Origin: Helopsaltes ochotensis
Taxonomy: Eukaryota; Chordata; Aves; Passeriformes; Locustellidae
Length of the DNA stretch: 64,000 bases
Reading direction: 5' to 3'
Assembly (NCBI GenBank): GCA_013400155.1
Contig: VXBM01000023.1
Coordinates: 316,011 to 380,010, forward strand
Under the pieces are notes generated by a model. The model made no database searches and was not told the origin of the DNA. It worked only from the letters and a program-made list of their open reading frames with translations. Both the position numbers and the translations under genes were made by a program. This document shows, piece by piece, positions 11,026 through 22,900 of this stretch (the stretch's first letter is position 1; each line of letters begins with the position of its first letter).

Positions 11026-13905
11026 ATTTTAAGTTCAAACCATCCTCCTCCTAGTAGTCCACTCTACACAGCCTTCCCTTCTCTCCAGTCTGTCTGCATT
11101 AACATCCAGGTTGCACTGACAGCAGGCCTGGTAGACCTTCCTGCAATTTTGTAGATGCTAATTATTTTTTATCTCAAGGTCAGAAATGCACTTTAGAAGA
11201 AGGGTGGTACAGAGCAAACATAAGTATTTGGGGGAGGGAGGGCGTTTCATCCATATGTTAGATACCATTGTTCCATTCCAAAAATGTGCAATGATGTTCA
11301 GCTTTTCAGGTTGGTATAGCATCCTGAATATATCCAGTGTTACCTATCTGCCTGCAAGTTCCAGAAGAAGGATTCGGTGCTTCATCTCTGACACGCTTCA
11401 GGTAAGGTAAACCTCATTTTGGCTTATTCTTTCTAAAGCAGAGGCTTACATTGGTACTTACATTGGTGGCTACTTACCAATTGAATTAGGGCAAAATTTT
11501 AATGTATTGAGGTCTTATAATATCAAGCTTGTCATCCATGTAAATAAATATTCTGTCTGATGGAAAAGGTGGTTGCAATATACAAATGGTTTTTTTCAGT
11601 ACTGTTACATCATGGCCTGGGGAACTGTGTGCTTGATAGTGTCTCCCCTTCCAGTGGTCCTGGCTGTGGGTGAGGTAGCATCAGGGCAGATAATTTTTAT
11701 GATTGCCTCTGAGCATCTTTTTCATCTTAGAAAGGTTTTTTTTTTTTGTTGGTTTTGGTTTTTTTGGTTGGTTGGGTTTTGTTTTGGTTTTGGTTTGGTT
11801 TTTTGGTTTTTTAATATCTCAAGTAAGTATATGGAAACTTGCAGCTGAAAGAGAGTTGGATCTGAACATCTGGGGAGCTGTCACACTGGATGGTCCTGGG
11901 CAAAGATTCAGAGGTTTCTCAGAAAGATGGGTGATTAAAATGGAACAATATCTACACCCTGAAAAATCTTCATTTCTCAGGACTGAGATTTAACTGGATG
12001 TTTAGGGTGGGTTTTTTCTGAGAGAAACTGATAAACATTTAAACTAGTGCTAAGCAGGTAGAAAGGATCTCTGGTACCTCGTAAGTCAATGTGTATTGCA
12101 ATAAGAGCCAGTCAAATTCTGTCACTGTTGGAGGAGAAGGCAGCAGCATGGATTATCACACTGTTAAACTGTTTATGTTAGTATATGAAGTGTGAAGATG
12201 GAGTCTTCAAAACTTTTATTTCCTTTCAAATTTTGAGCTAAGTTACTGTTATTTTTTAAGGGAAGTTGTACAAGAAAACATTCCTAGTAGAAAATTGATA
12301 GATCTACAGTGATTGAGTGTAGATGCTAGAGCTACCTCTTGAGGCAGAAACAATGCAGTAAATTAGACAGGCTTTGAAAATATTTTGATTTTTATGGTAA
12401 CATGTAACCTGTTTCTTCACTGGTGTTGAGTACTCACTGGAACATAAGATTTAGTTCTCAAGTAATCCAAGTTTCCAAAATCTCTAAATTAAACCACAAG
12501 CATGTTTACCAAAGAAATCTATAACAGATTAAAACAGAAAGGGAAGGAAAATAACAGGAAAGAAAATGCTGAGGGTAGAAGGCTGTGGAGTTTATTACTC
12601 ATTCCTAAAGAACCTGGTTATCAAATTTGATTAGGTTGGTCCTTTTTTCTTTTTGGGTTTTTTGGTAATACCTTTAAAAGCTATGTCTTAAATAAATGAA
12701 TCCAACCATATTTAGTTAGTGATTATGGAAATGCTTCAGATATCCACGTGTCTGAGTGAATAGAAAGGCCCAATGCATGTATTTAGGGGTGTATAAACCA
12801 GCCCCAGAGGCAAAACTGAAGAAGAGGCAGGTGTGGAAATTGAACAAGAAGGCACACAGTAAGGACAGGATCAAAAAGGAAGGATTAATTGAAGCAAGGA
12901 GAAATCCAGCAAGGCAGCATTTGCCCAGCTGACTATGGTGAATGAGAAATGGGTCATTGAGGGAACTTTCAATATAATTAAAAATTAGAAGTAACCTAAT
13001 TTGGATAACTACTGTTCAAAAAGTCATGACTGTACCACTACTGCTGTTACTTGACACATAATTCTATTACATATTGGAATTGCAAGGCTGTTTTTAAAAC
13101 ATCTCTTTTCTCTAGGTTAATGTTGTTAATCACTTTTCCCACTACTCTTTTGGATCTGCTGAGTTAGAACACTATCGTGGTACTAACGATCCTCAAAGTG
13201 ATAAACAGGGTGTCTTCCAAATACAAATCTATTTTAAATCTATTGATTAAGCTTTGGTTAGAATGTAAAAATGCAAATTTTATGAAGTATAGTACGGAAA
13301 AATATATTCCTAGAAGGCAAGTGGGATGGATGACTGCATATTGTACTGAAAGTATCACAAAATCTGCCTGGCTTCTTGGTTTTATATGGTTTTGCTGTTA
13401 ACAAAGCACAGTGAGGAGTTTAATTAGTTATGGGCTTTAAAATAAGGGAGGATTGCTCCTTAGTAATTAATGAAAGACAAGACTTTAATGCAACACAACC
13501 CCTTTGGGTGTACTCAAAATAAAGCCACATCTCAGATATTACTTAGTAGGGAGAATGAAGCATTTAAACCATTGGGACGAGAGGACTTTTGAAGTATTAC
13601 AGCACTTTTAAGTGTAGGGATTCCAAAAATGCTGAGTCATACTTTTCTGTGTCTGCCCTTAGAATTTTGAACTGTTACTGCAGTGCATAACGTTGTATCT
13701 GTGTTTGTGCAAAAGAGAGAAAGAAAATGTGCTGTTAGTGTTGTAAATCATATTACAATCATGCTAATTCCTACAGTACGTTCCCCATATGGCTCCCACC
13801 ACTTTTCCAGCAAATAAGACAATATTTCATTATTCCATCTTTATAAACCATTTCTTTCTCATCATTTTTTCTGGTCTTGCTTCTGTCTAATCAGCGTTCC
13901 TTATC
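11026..13905. other. Intergenic, one T/G-rich tract
   Basis: Apart from the tract at 11734-11813, I see no element. An open frame at 11186-11410 ends close to a good donor-like CAG/gtaagg at about 11397-11405. It has no recognisable protein similarity and is not called a gene. Confidence 0.55.
11734..11813. repeat. T/G-rich tract, degenerate (GGTTTT)n
   Basis: About 80 bases consist almost entirely of T and G, with a T run followed by repeated ggtttt, ggttgg and ggttttt units. The many GG pairs give it weak G-quadruplex potential on the + strand. Similar tracts occur at 19856-19900 and 36562-36630. Confidence 0.85.
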
Positions 13906-14038
13906 TTGAATAACATCATATTCTGAGTTAGAAGGGACTCACAAGATTCATCCAGTCTGACTCTTAAGTAAATAGCTCATACTGGGGCTGAACCTGCAAC
14001 CTTGGCATTATTAGTACGATGCTCTAACCAACTCTGAT
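13906..14038 (-). mobile_element. tRNA-Ile-derived SINE with CR1-like tail (TguSINE1-like)
   Basis: On the minus strand the head reads as a decayed isoleucine tRNA. The A-box region is agagttggttagagc, the anticodon loop is actaataatgcc, and the B-box region is ggttcagcccc. After a short linker, the 3' part is the CR1-X-like tail: a segment resembling gatgaatcttgtgagtccc, followed by ttctaactcagaatatga. A tRNA-Ile head joined to a CR1 tail is the make-up of TguSINE1, described from passerines. The B box and anticodon arm are mutated and the acceptor stem is absent, so this is not a working tRNA gene. Confidence 0.83.
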
Positions 14039-15984
14039 CCTACATTAGTTTCCCCAAAACTCCCAAGTCAAACTCAGTATGCTTCTCTTGTATTTCCCCT
14101 GTGTGCTCAAACCCTCCACCTGTGCCAGGTGTGTATAGCAGAGTCTCCTCTGCTGTGCTGGGGCCAGGACTGTATGAAATGCAAAGAAAAGGGGCAGGAG
14201 CAGAGGGTTTGCAGGAACTACTTTTCCTGCTCCCCCGTCTCTTCTCTTAATGATGTTAACTATGGGATCCCAGCTCTGAGCAGGGCTGAGATCTCCCCAG
14301 TGTCTGCTAGTCTTTATCTTGAGGGGGGAGTGAAGGGGTCCAGACAGTCTCAGGTGCTTGGCTTGCTTTCAGGTTGGTTGTAATGTACTGTAAAGCTGCA
14401 GCTTTTGTTGTCAGCTGCAGCCATGCTCCAAGCTCATTTGGCATGTGGAGAATTTGAAGGAATGGCAACACTTAAGATCTTTAGGAAAAGCTTGGAGGAA
14501 GGTGATGATGGCTTCACACAAGTTTGTCTTCCTTTTGGAAGAATGATAGTTGTAGTTATGCAGGAAGTGCCAGGCAGCAATGAGTGACCCCGGGAACTGA
14601 GCCCAAGATAGTTCTCCCCATGGATTCTCTTGAGATCCAGCAGCTCTGGATGTTATTGCTATTTGTTCCGTGATACTGTTGCCTTTGGAGTTCAGAACAA
14701 AATGTTTCAGCTGAGCAATGTATTGAAGGCACAAGGATTGAATCTGAGGGTATCTTTTGATGTGACATAAAATTAATGATGACAGCTAGTAGCCACAAGA
14801 GAGTATACTGCATGAAGTTCTTGTTATGACTCAAGACTAAAACTTTTGAAGTTTAGAACCTGTCCCAGAATTTCTTCATTATTTCACAAATGAGGGCTTC
14901 TACCACTCTATATGTATCACCCCTATATAACCTCTAATTCTCAGGACAATGGTACAATATTCCATTGGAGTAGCTAACAGAGGAATTCACTGAATCCAGA
15001 AAATAATAAAAGGAGCTAACCAAGCCAGGGAAAAAAAAAAAAAAGCCAAATAGGTGAACCCCACTTTAATCATAGTGAAGTACTTTCATCTGGACTAGGT
15101 CCAAATGTTATGTGTAAAACCAGTGCTTTTTCTTGAAAAAAAATATTGAATAAAGTGCTTGGGACTGGTAGCTGGGAAGGAGGGATCTGCTTCCAAATCT
15201 TTAGTCTGACTCAGGTAGGGCAGGCCAGTGGTATTGACATGATTGCCATCTACTTAAGGTTCATGGGCAGGCCATCTCAGCCACTCTTGAAGCTGTTTCA
15301 CTGCTCATAAATTATTAACTTGGCTGTGAGGTACAGAACTATTAGCAATCCTCTCTCTTGCTTCGTGAATCACTACACGTGTAAATCTTTGTGTGGATTT
15401 AGTCCTTAGGGAATTACTACAGTAGGAAGCAGAAGAATATCCAGTTTGGATAGCAGTAGCCAGTGGTGTGAAGAATTGCTCTCTCAGGTGTCACCAAGTC
15501 AGCTTTCATGAGTTTAGGTGCTTGTTGGTTCTCAGGCACCGTAAGAACATCTTGGTGTTAGATGGACTTGTCCCATAGTGGAGCCCTTAGCCCTAAGAAT
15601 GGTAAGCATGTTACTCATAATGTATGGCAATACTTAGAGACATTTCTTTACCAAGAAGTTGTCAGTATGAACTTGCTAAACAAGCAGAAGTGAAAACAGC
15701 AAAGGATAGATACAGAAGTAGCTGACTGGCATTTCCACACAGAATTCAGCCACAATTTCTTTGGCAAACACCTACCTGCAACTTTTCTGTTTGTAGAAAC
15801 CCAACAGAGACACCTTTAAACAGCCAGCAGCTAAACGATTAGGGAACTCATTTAAGTTAAAGCAATGCGTGTTCATATTTCTGTGTGATTAAAATCAAAG
15901 GACTTAAATCAATATTATAGTAAAGGCCCCAGGTTAAATAGAAGTTGATCTTTCTCAGTCTCTTTTGCTAAATACTTGTTGCAG

Positions 15985-16208
15985 GGATGGAGAGCCAGTG
16001 GTTCAATCTGTTGCTCCCTTGTGAAGGTATGGGGGTTGTGAAAAGGTGGCATCTAGGATCCATTCCTGTGAATGCTAGTTACACCAATGGGGACAAGTGT
16101 ACTGGTAGAGATCGAAAAAGATTTAACTCAAGGTACATAAGCAACTCCAGTTCAGATGGGGCGGAGCCTTCAAATCCTGGCCCCAAATCCCAAGTGATCA
16201 CCTGCTGA
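15985..16208 (+). other. Unidentified candidate terminal exon (low confidence)
   Basis: A pyrimidine-rich run followed by cttgttgcag at 15975-15984 makes a strong splice acceptor. It is followed after two bases by an ATG frame of 73 codons, beginning MESQWFNLLLP and ending KSQVITC, with stop TGA at 16206-16208. AATAAA occurs at 16404-16409 and again at 16421-16426. I do not recognise the protein. A frame of this length is common by chance in a 64-kb window, so it could equally be a non-coding transcript end or coincidence. Confidence 0.25.
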
Positions 16209-16403
16209 ACAGCTAGTAGCAATTTTGAGAAGGTCACTAGCCCCTAAATGGAAGCACCTACAAAGCAGTTGCCTCTGGAAAACCCTGAGAGTGCCAGCTA
16301 CAATGCAGAACTGCAGAGCATAGTTAAGCTCTGCTGAGCTCAGTTAGGTTACAAGGATGTAGATGTACATACAGCTGGAACAACTGTGCAATGCCATTAC
16401 ACA

Positions 16404-16426
16404 AATAAATGACGTGCAGAAATAAA
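16404..16426 (+). terminator. Paired AATAAA signals 11 bases apart
   Basis: Two canonical hexamers (16404-16409 and 16421-16426) lie about 200 bases after the stop of the candidate exon at 15985. Alone they are weak evidence in AT-rich DNA. Confidence 0.3.
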
Positions 16427-17343
16427 GTCAACCTGTGGGTGGGTGAGCCAGTTTCTCACCTATAATCTTCCTCACCATTTGCTTTGCAATAAAAGGGAGC
16501 TGTCAGAGACTGCCAATGGGAGCTGTGTCTCCCAGCCTTGCCCTCCCCTTATCGTATTTCTGAGCAAAGCCAGCTGATTAAGCAGCGTCTGGTGTGACTG
16601 ACCTTGTATCTGAGGTCAGTCAGAGACCTGCAGAGCGACCCGTTGATTCACTCTAGCAAACACAGGTAGTAACTTTCAAGTTTGCAGCCCTCAGTGCCCT
16701 CATTCAGATGAGCATGGGAGAGTTACTTTAGGTCCTATAAAGTAACAGGTTTAGCTGTCTGTTAACTTGCTGTACAGTTCAGCAAGTTGCTGTGGCTCAG
16801 GGCAATTTTAGCCTGAGAAATGAGGGATGACAAAACTCTGCCTGCACACAGACACACACAAGTGTGCACAATATTGTAGGAGCAGGATTTGGAATGCAAT
16901 AGGATATGTCTATGAGGAACAGTGAAATAGAATGGGGGAACATAAAATCATAGTGTCAGAACATGTGTTTCTGGAGTAATTCAAACCTTATCAGCACAAG
17001 GAAGTATTTGCCAGTGTAACTTCAATTGGTATTGCTGTACCAGGAAACCCTCCTAAGCAAGTATAAAGCTCATATTACTTTCCACAAGGAAATAAAGGCT
17101 TATCTTGTAGGAAAAACTGTTGTATTCTGGCCCAACAGAGTTAGGCTGGCAATCTTGGAAGGAGAAATAAAACCTCTCTTTATCTTTTCACTTCTCTGTA
17201 AGTCAGCTTCAATCACAAAGTGGAATTAATGTTTCTTATTCTATAGCTCCCAGGAATACCAACAGAAGTCACTACTTAAGCTTTGTACAATACTTCCAAA
17301 AGAAGACCTCTAATGCACTCCACTGATGTAGTGCTGCATGCTG

Positions 17344-17378
17344 TGTGCACTCACACAGTGAGTGAGTGTGAGTGCACA
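17344..17378. repeat. Perfect inverted repeat, 13-bp stem, 9-nt loop
   Basis: The left arm tgtgcactcacac (17344-17356) is the exact reverse complement of gtgtgagtgcaca (17366-17378). The loop is agtgagtga. The arms are CA/GT-rich and could derive from a small microsatellite, but the pairing is exact. Confidence 0.9.
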
Positions 17379-19855
17379 ACCCCTTATTCTGCCTGTTGTC
17401 TCTAGTCAGTGGCAGCATTTGAGGAAAATTAGATGTGCTCTGCTTAGCTGCCAGTTACTTGGAGATAATCTAGTTCCCAAATACTGAATTTCTACAGGGA
17501 AAGAAAAATGTTTAATCACACCCAAAGCTTAATTAGCCTCGTCATGCTAAGCTCGAGCTAGTGCATGTGTGGTCCTGGGTGATATGCCAGAGGCAGCTTT
17601 GGTAAAATCTTTTGTTGTACAAGAAACCCAGGGAACCACTGTCACTGCACAGATACCACAGAACAGTTCTAGTCTTCCTTCTGCTTCTACTGTTTTTTAA
17701 AATGCTGAGTTTGCCTGAAAAAAGCACTGTAATGTAGCAGACTGATTTGTTAAAGATAAGGAAAGAATTAATCTCAGCCAGAATTAGACATCTGTGCACA
17801 AGTTAATCAAAGGACTTAATGATTTGTCTGACCCTCTTTTAGAATAAGATGGATTTCACCTAATAGTGTGTATGTCATTCAGTTGGTTTCGCAGGAGGCC
17901 CAGCAACGTGCACACTCAGATGGCAGATGAATCACATCCTAGAGGTCTTTACCCACCCTGCACCTAGGCCTCTGAGTAGTCTTCTGTGTGGATGCTAATA
18001 AAGCAATCACTTTTGCTTTTATTTTAAGTCAGTTTCACATTTTGGTATTCAGGCACTTGGCAGCTGTGTAATGTTTGGTTTGCAAACACTCCCAGGGAAG
18101 GGCTCAATCCAAGCCAATTATTTTCTTTACAAAGAGATAAAAACTCAAACATTTTTCTTTACTCTCACATTTTGTAAAACTTTTTTTTGTTGTTTTTCTA
18201 CCCCAAAAAGGCCCAGGCTCATTTCCTATACTCTTTACATGTTTAAAAATCTCTTTCCACACTTTACTCAGGATTATTGTGCGGCCCTGTGCTCAATTTT
18301 TATGGAGGTAGAAGTATATTTAACTCTTATTTAGCAGGCCAGACATTTTAGAAGCTGGAAAAGGCATGGACACATCCACCCTGTGCATCACAGGCATATG
18401 GACTAAGGCTGACCTATTGCTACCTGAGCTGGTGTGTCTGAATGATGCAGAGCAGCTCTTGGGAGAAGCTGGCTTTGGTGTAAAAGCAGCAGATTTCCTA
18501 GGAAAGGTGCTCCCTTCCAGGTGCTGTGCTGCACTGGGACCCTCACACTTTGTGCTGCCCTGCTGCTGGGTTAGGTGTCTCTGTGCCAGTGCTTTGCTGG
18601 GTGATGTAGAGGTGCCAGCAGCCACCACGTGGCACTGCTGTCACCCCTGCTTTGTTGCCATGCCCTGGAGAGTGCTGTTCTGAGGAGCGTCCAAAGAGGA
18701 ATCACAGGGAGTGTTTAAAGCCAGCACTGTCTCTGTTTATAAAAACTGGGTCTCACTTCAGCTGTTTTCCCAGTGAGATGTTCTCCATTAAACTGCCAAT
18801 CCAGTCTTCATGCTTCCTCCCACTCATAAAAGTCTAGAGATCAAGATAATCTACTTCCAAGATAATGGAAAAATACTAAATATATGCCAGATACTTGATG
18901 GGATAAATGAGCATATTGTGATTAAAGGAAGTGAATCATATCTTCAAACAATGTAAATTTGTACAAACTTACCTCAGCCAAGAATGTATGCCCACGGTCA
19001 TATTTTCAATTGGAATTGAAAGTTAACTAATACATGGGAGGGATTTAAGTAGCAGGTCAGTCAGGCTTGTCCGGTATTTCTCATGCTGGAGGCCAGGTAG
19101 GAGCTCTGGGCTTTTTCCACTTAAGCCCCTAGCCTCATAGTGGTGTCTTTCACATTCCTGGTGCAGGAGGGACCCCTTTGATTTCCACTTTTCTGCGCAC
19201 ACAGCAGCTCCTACATCCACTGATGGAAGAGACACTGCCTGTGATGCAAAGCAGGCACTGAATCTGGACACGACCACTTACCTGTTTGAAATGGTTTGGT
19301 CAGTCTATGCTATTGGTCAAGAAGTGTTTCATCTGGGATGTTCACATTCCCGTTTGCACAGTTAATACAAATATAGGGGTGCTTTTAAGACAGCCCAAGA
19401 GGGGCTCTCAGCTCACTGATGAGTCCATCTGTACCCTGAGCAGTTTCTCTTTTTAAATCAAATGGTTTTAAATTAAGCATTTATTTGACCATATAATTCA
19501 ATACTCTGCTGTTCAGAAGCTGGACAAACCTGTCTTTTATTTGGTTTCTCCAGTCTCTGTGAGGGCAGAGATACCAGATAGAGGAGTATATCTGTTTTTA
19601 TTCTTTCTTAGTTTTCTGTGTTCCATATAGAGACTGTTGAAAGGCTTTACTACTCTGTATCTTTTGAGCATAGACTTCTCCTGTGTAGAATAATAAAGAA
19701 TGAGTAGAATAAGGCCTGCTGGATGACTCACAGTGGATGAGAACAACAGCAATTCTAGCACTACCAGAGATGAAGAAAGCAGGTGAGAAGGAATCAGCTC
19801 AAAGATAACACCATTAGACACCAAAAAGCAAATATTGTCATCTGCACAGACTAAG

Positions 19856-19900
19856 TTGGTTTTGGTTTTTTGTTTGGTTATGTGGTTTGGGGTTTTTTTG
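19856..19900. repeat. T/G-rich tract, (TTTTGG)-like
   Basis: Alternating GG and T runs over about 45 bases, of the same type as 11734-11813. Confidence 0.8.
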
Positions 19901-22900
19901 CAATAGACGCATTAGATGGCTTAGTCTCTTCTGTTTTCTTCAGCTAAAACATTTTCAATCTTTTTCTTTCAACATAATTTTTTTTCATGGTGTTGGAGAA
20001 TGCAGAAATCAACATGTTGGGCTTGTTTGATGCCACACTGAACAGACCTCTGGCATTATGGAAAGTGCCAATTTAATTGGAAAGATCTAATTTTCCATTT
20101 TCTGGATCTGTGAAATGTGATTTTCAATATAAATGAGAGTCAGACCCAAGGGGATTATCCAGATTTATTCATTTAAATTATCATCAGTGTCTGAGTGGGT
20201 GCTCTTGTGTCAGTTGATTTTTAAGGTGGATAGATTGGGAAGTAGACAAATAGATGTATGAGCAGGTTAGTGAGTGAAACATGAGCACAGCTCAGAAGTC
20301 ACGGTTGCCTAAATAGGAGTGCACAAATGGAGGGAGCTGCTGGATGCAGGGATGCCAATTAAGCCACTATGGGCAGTGGTGGGTTTAGATCCGTCCCCCT
20401 TCTCTAGATCAGCCCACCAAAAGATGGAGCTGTCCCTGGGGCCTGAGATAGGTCCCTATTCCTCTACTAAGGTTTCAGCTATGGAATTGCTGTGAGCTCC
20501 CTCACTTTGACATAGTGCTGCCTTGGGGCAAGGCCTTTCATTCAGGGCTGCCCAGGCATTACAGAGACACAGCAGCTGGGTCCTGAAGGCTGTTCAAGGA
20601 TGTTTTGTGTAATGAGAACCTGGTAATGAGATCACAGAGCAGCTGCTCAGAGGTGAGGTGAAGTAATGCCAGTGGCAAAGTGCACTGAGATGGGTGAGGC
20701 AGTGATGAAATCTAACTCACCCTGTCTTGCAGAGTTTACAAGTGTTATGAAGTGAAGATGTGTGGCAGTATTTCCCAGCTTTAAGTGATGTAGGTTATCC
20801 AGGCTGTAATATGCTTTGGTCTCCTTTGAATGGTTTCTATAAGCAGCTACAAACATGTCTCTCTTTCCCCACTGCTCGATTTGCTGATGCCACACTCAGA
20901 GCTGCTGTTATCCCACTGCTCACTCTTACAGGTGTCAATGGCTCTGAAACAAAAACAAAACACCCTGTTTATCGGAGCAGGCATCTCAGAAGACATTTTC
21001 CATTACTTTCAGTATCACTGTTTTTTCCCTCTTTTTATACATCTTTTGTAGCTGTGCAGCATAAAAGTCGCCTGATCCAGGCTTTTCCCTTCCTCTGGTG
21101 GGAATTTTGTGGTACTCTGGGAAGAGGGGATGCTTGCAAGAGTCAAGAGATGAACAAGCTGTCTTGCTTTTGGGGAAGTGATATTTACTAGTTGTGAATC
21201 ACTTAAGGTGATTTTTGAATGCTGGCTATGCCTGCTCTTGCATTATCATAGTGCTGCCTGCAAAATACCTCTGTGGTATTTTGTATTGTACTGTTGTTTG
21301 TGAACGCTGGGTTATTATGGATTACTTTATTATTCCATGTCATTCATACACACTCATGCAGGCAAGCCAGGTATTTTCTCTTATAAAAGCATGCATGCCT
21401 ACATGTAAATCTACACTGTCAAAAGCTGTATTCATACACTAAATCTCAGTTTTCTCTTTGCCTGCTTTGAGGCAGAACGCGTCTTGTGTTAATCTCAGCA
21501 ACGTGTTGTAGAAAGATGAGTGCAAACCAGTGAACTGTGTGGTTGGCTGGTAGTTTAGAGGTCTGGATTCTGTTCTTGGTTTTCATTTTGACCTGGTGCT
21601 TGACCCTGGGACCTTTCTTTGTTCATCTTGTCTATTCAGATTGATGGGTTTCGCTCAAGTCTGTACCGGATAGAAGTACTCAAGTCAAGGGAATCAGGGT
21701 TTCAGGGTAAATCTGCATTGCAGTTTTAAGCTGTGTCCTGCCTGTTCATTTGCCTAAACCCACTACTGTGTCTGCACAAAAATCTTGCTTATGTGGCTTG
21801 GATTAAGTGATAAAGCTCAAGCTATTCCCAGCTGCTAATCAGTGAATTCCTGAGAGTGCCTTTTGTTATGTATTCTTGGCTTGAAAAGAACTGTTGGCTA
21901 AAATTACTTGTCTCCCAAGGCACCAACCTGTGCCCGGGGTCACAGGAGCTGCCGGTTCCTCCAAGCAAGAACCAAGTAAACACAGCAGGCACCAACATTA
22001 CTTGTCAGATGCATACATACATTTCTCTACAAGCAGTACAATCTTTGTCATGCAGTTATGGGCCAGTGTACCTGACTCATGTAGCAAAGTGAAGCGTCCT
22101 GGTGTGAGTGACAGCAGGAATTTCCGAGCTGTCCCCCTTGCTCCTGCCCCTTCCCTCACAGAAGTGGTGGAGGTGCTGCGCCAGGTCAGGAGTCCTGTAG
22201 AGTCCAAAATGCTCCCATCAGACTGGGACCCACACCCAGTAGGCCTTTTCCTCAATTTTAGCCTATGTCTGCTGACCAATATGAATTACTTTAGCCAATA
22301 AATATACTGATTTGATATGAAGACCAGTTATCTCCCAAACTTTGGGATAGCTGAGTGTTGCAAAAGTCAAGTCTTTCATATCCATGATTGGTGCTGGTTT
22401 GAGTCTCTTTTCTTGGCAAGGTAGTACAGGAGCTGTTCTTCCATAAATTTCTTAACAGCTTAATAATATTTTAAAGAGAATATGATTCACTGCTTTCATT
22501 ACTAGGCAGTTTTTGTCAATAGTCAAAAATTATTGCTGGCAAACATCAAGTGTCTCATGCCTGAAAACTAACATTTTGCTGCCTCTAGTTTCTCAGCTAG
22601 TGTATGAGAATACTCAGTCTGCCTGGGCCCAGACTGTGATTGTTGATGACAATTTTGCTGATGAGTTGAGATGTAGGAAGATCCACCTGAACACCCTTAT
22701 TTGTCCACCCGTTACTGTTTCCTTATACCACTACATAGGGGCCCCAAAAATTCAAGATACAGATCTGATCAGTGATGTGTTCTATCCATGAGACAAACAT
22801 CTGTTATTCACCAGAGTAAATTAATCACTCTTTTTAAGGTCCTTTGCCCATTGGATTATAATTTAACCTTTATCTGGGAGTGTGAACCAGGAACCTGAAC

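Larger units (their letters stand above)
14039..17343. other. Intergenic with one unidentified exon-like stretch
   Basis: There is an A14 run at about 15031-15044. A candidate terminal exon at 15985-16208, followed by two polyadenylation signals, is described separately. Nothing else is recognised. Confidence 0.55.

Noticed and set aside
13982..14036. Functional tRNA-Ile gene
   Set aside because: The B box, anticodon arm and acceptor stem are degraded, and it is fused to a CR1-like tail, so it is the head of a SINE.
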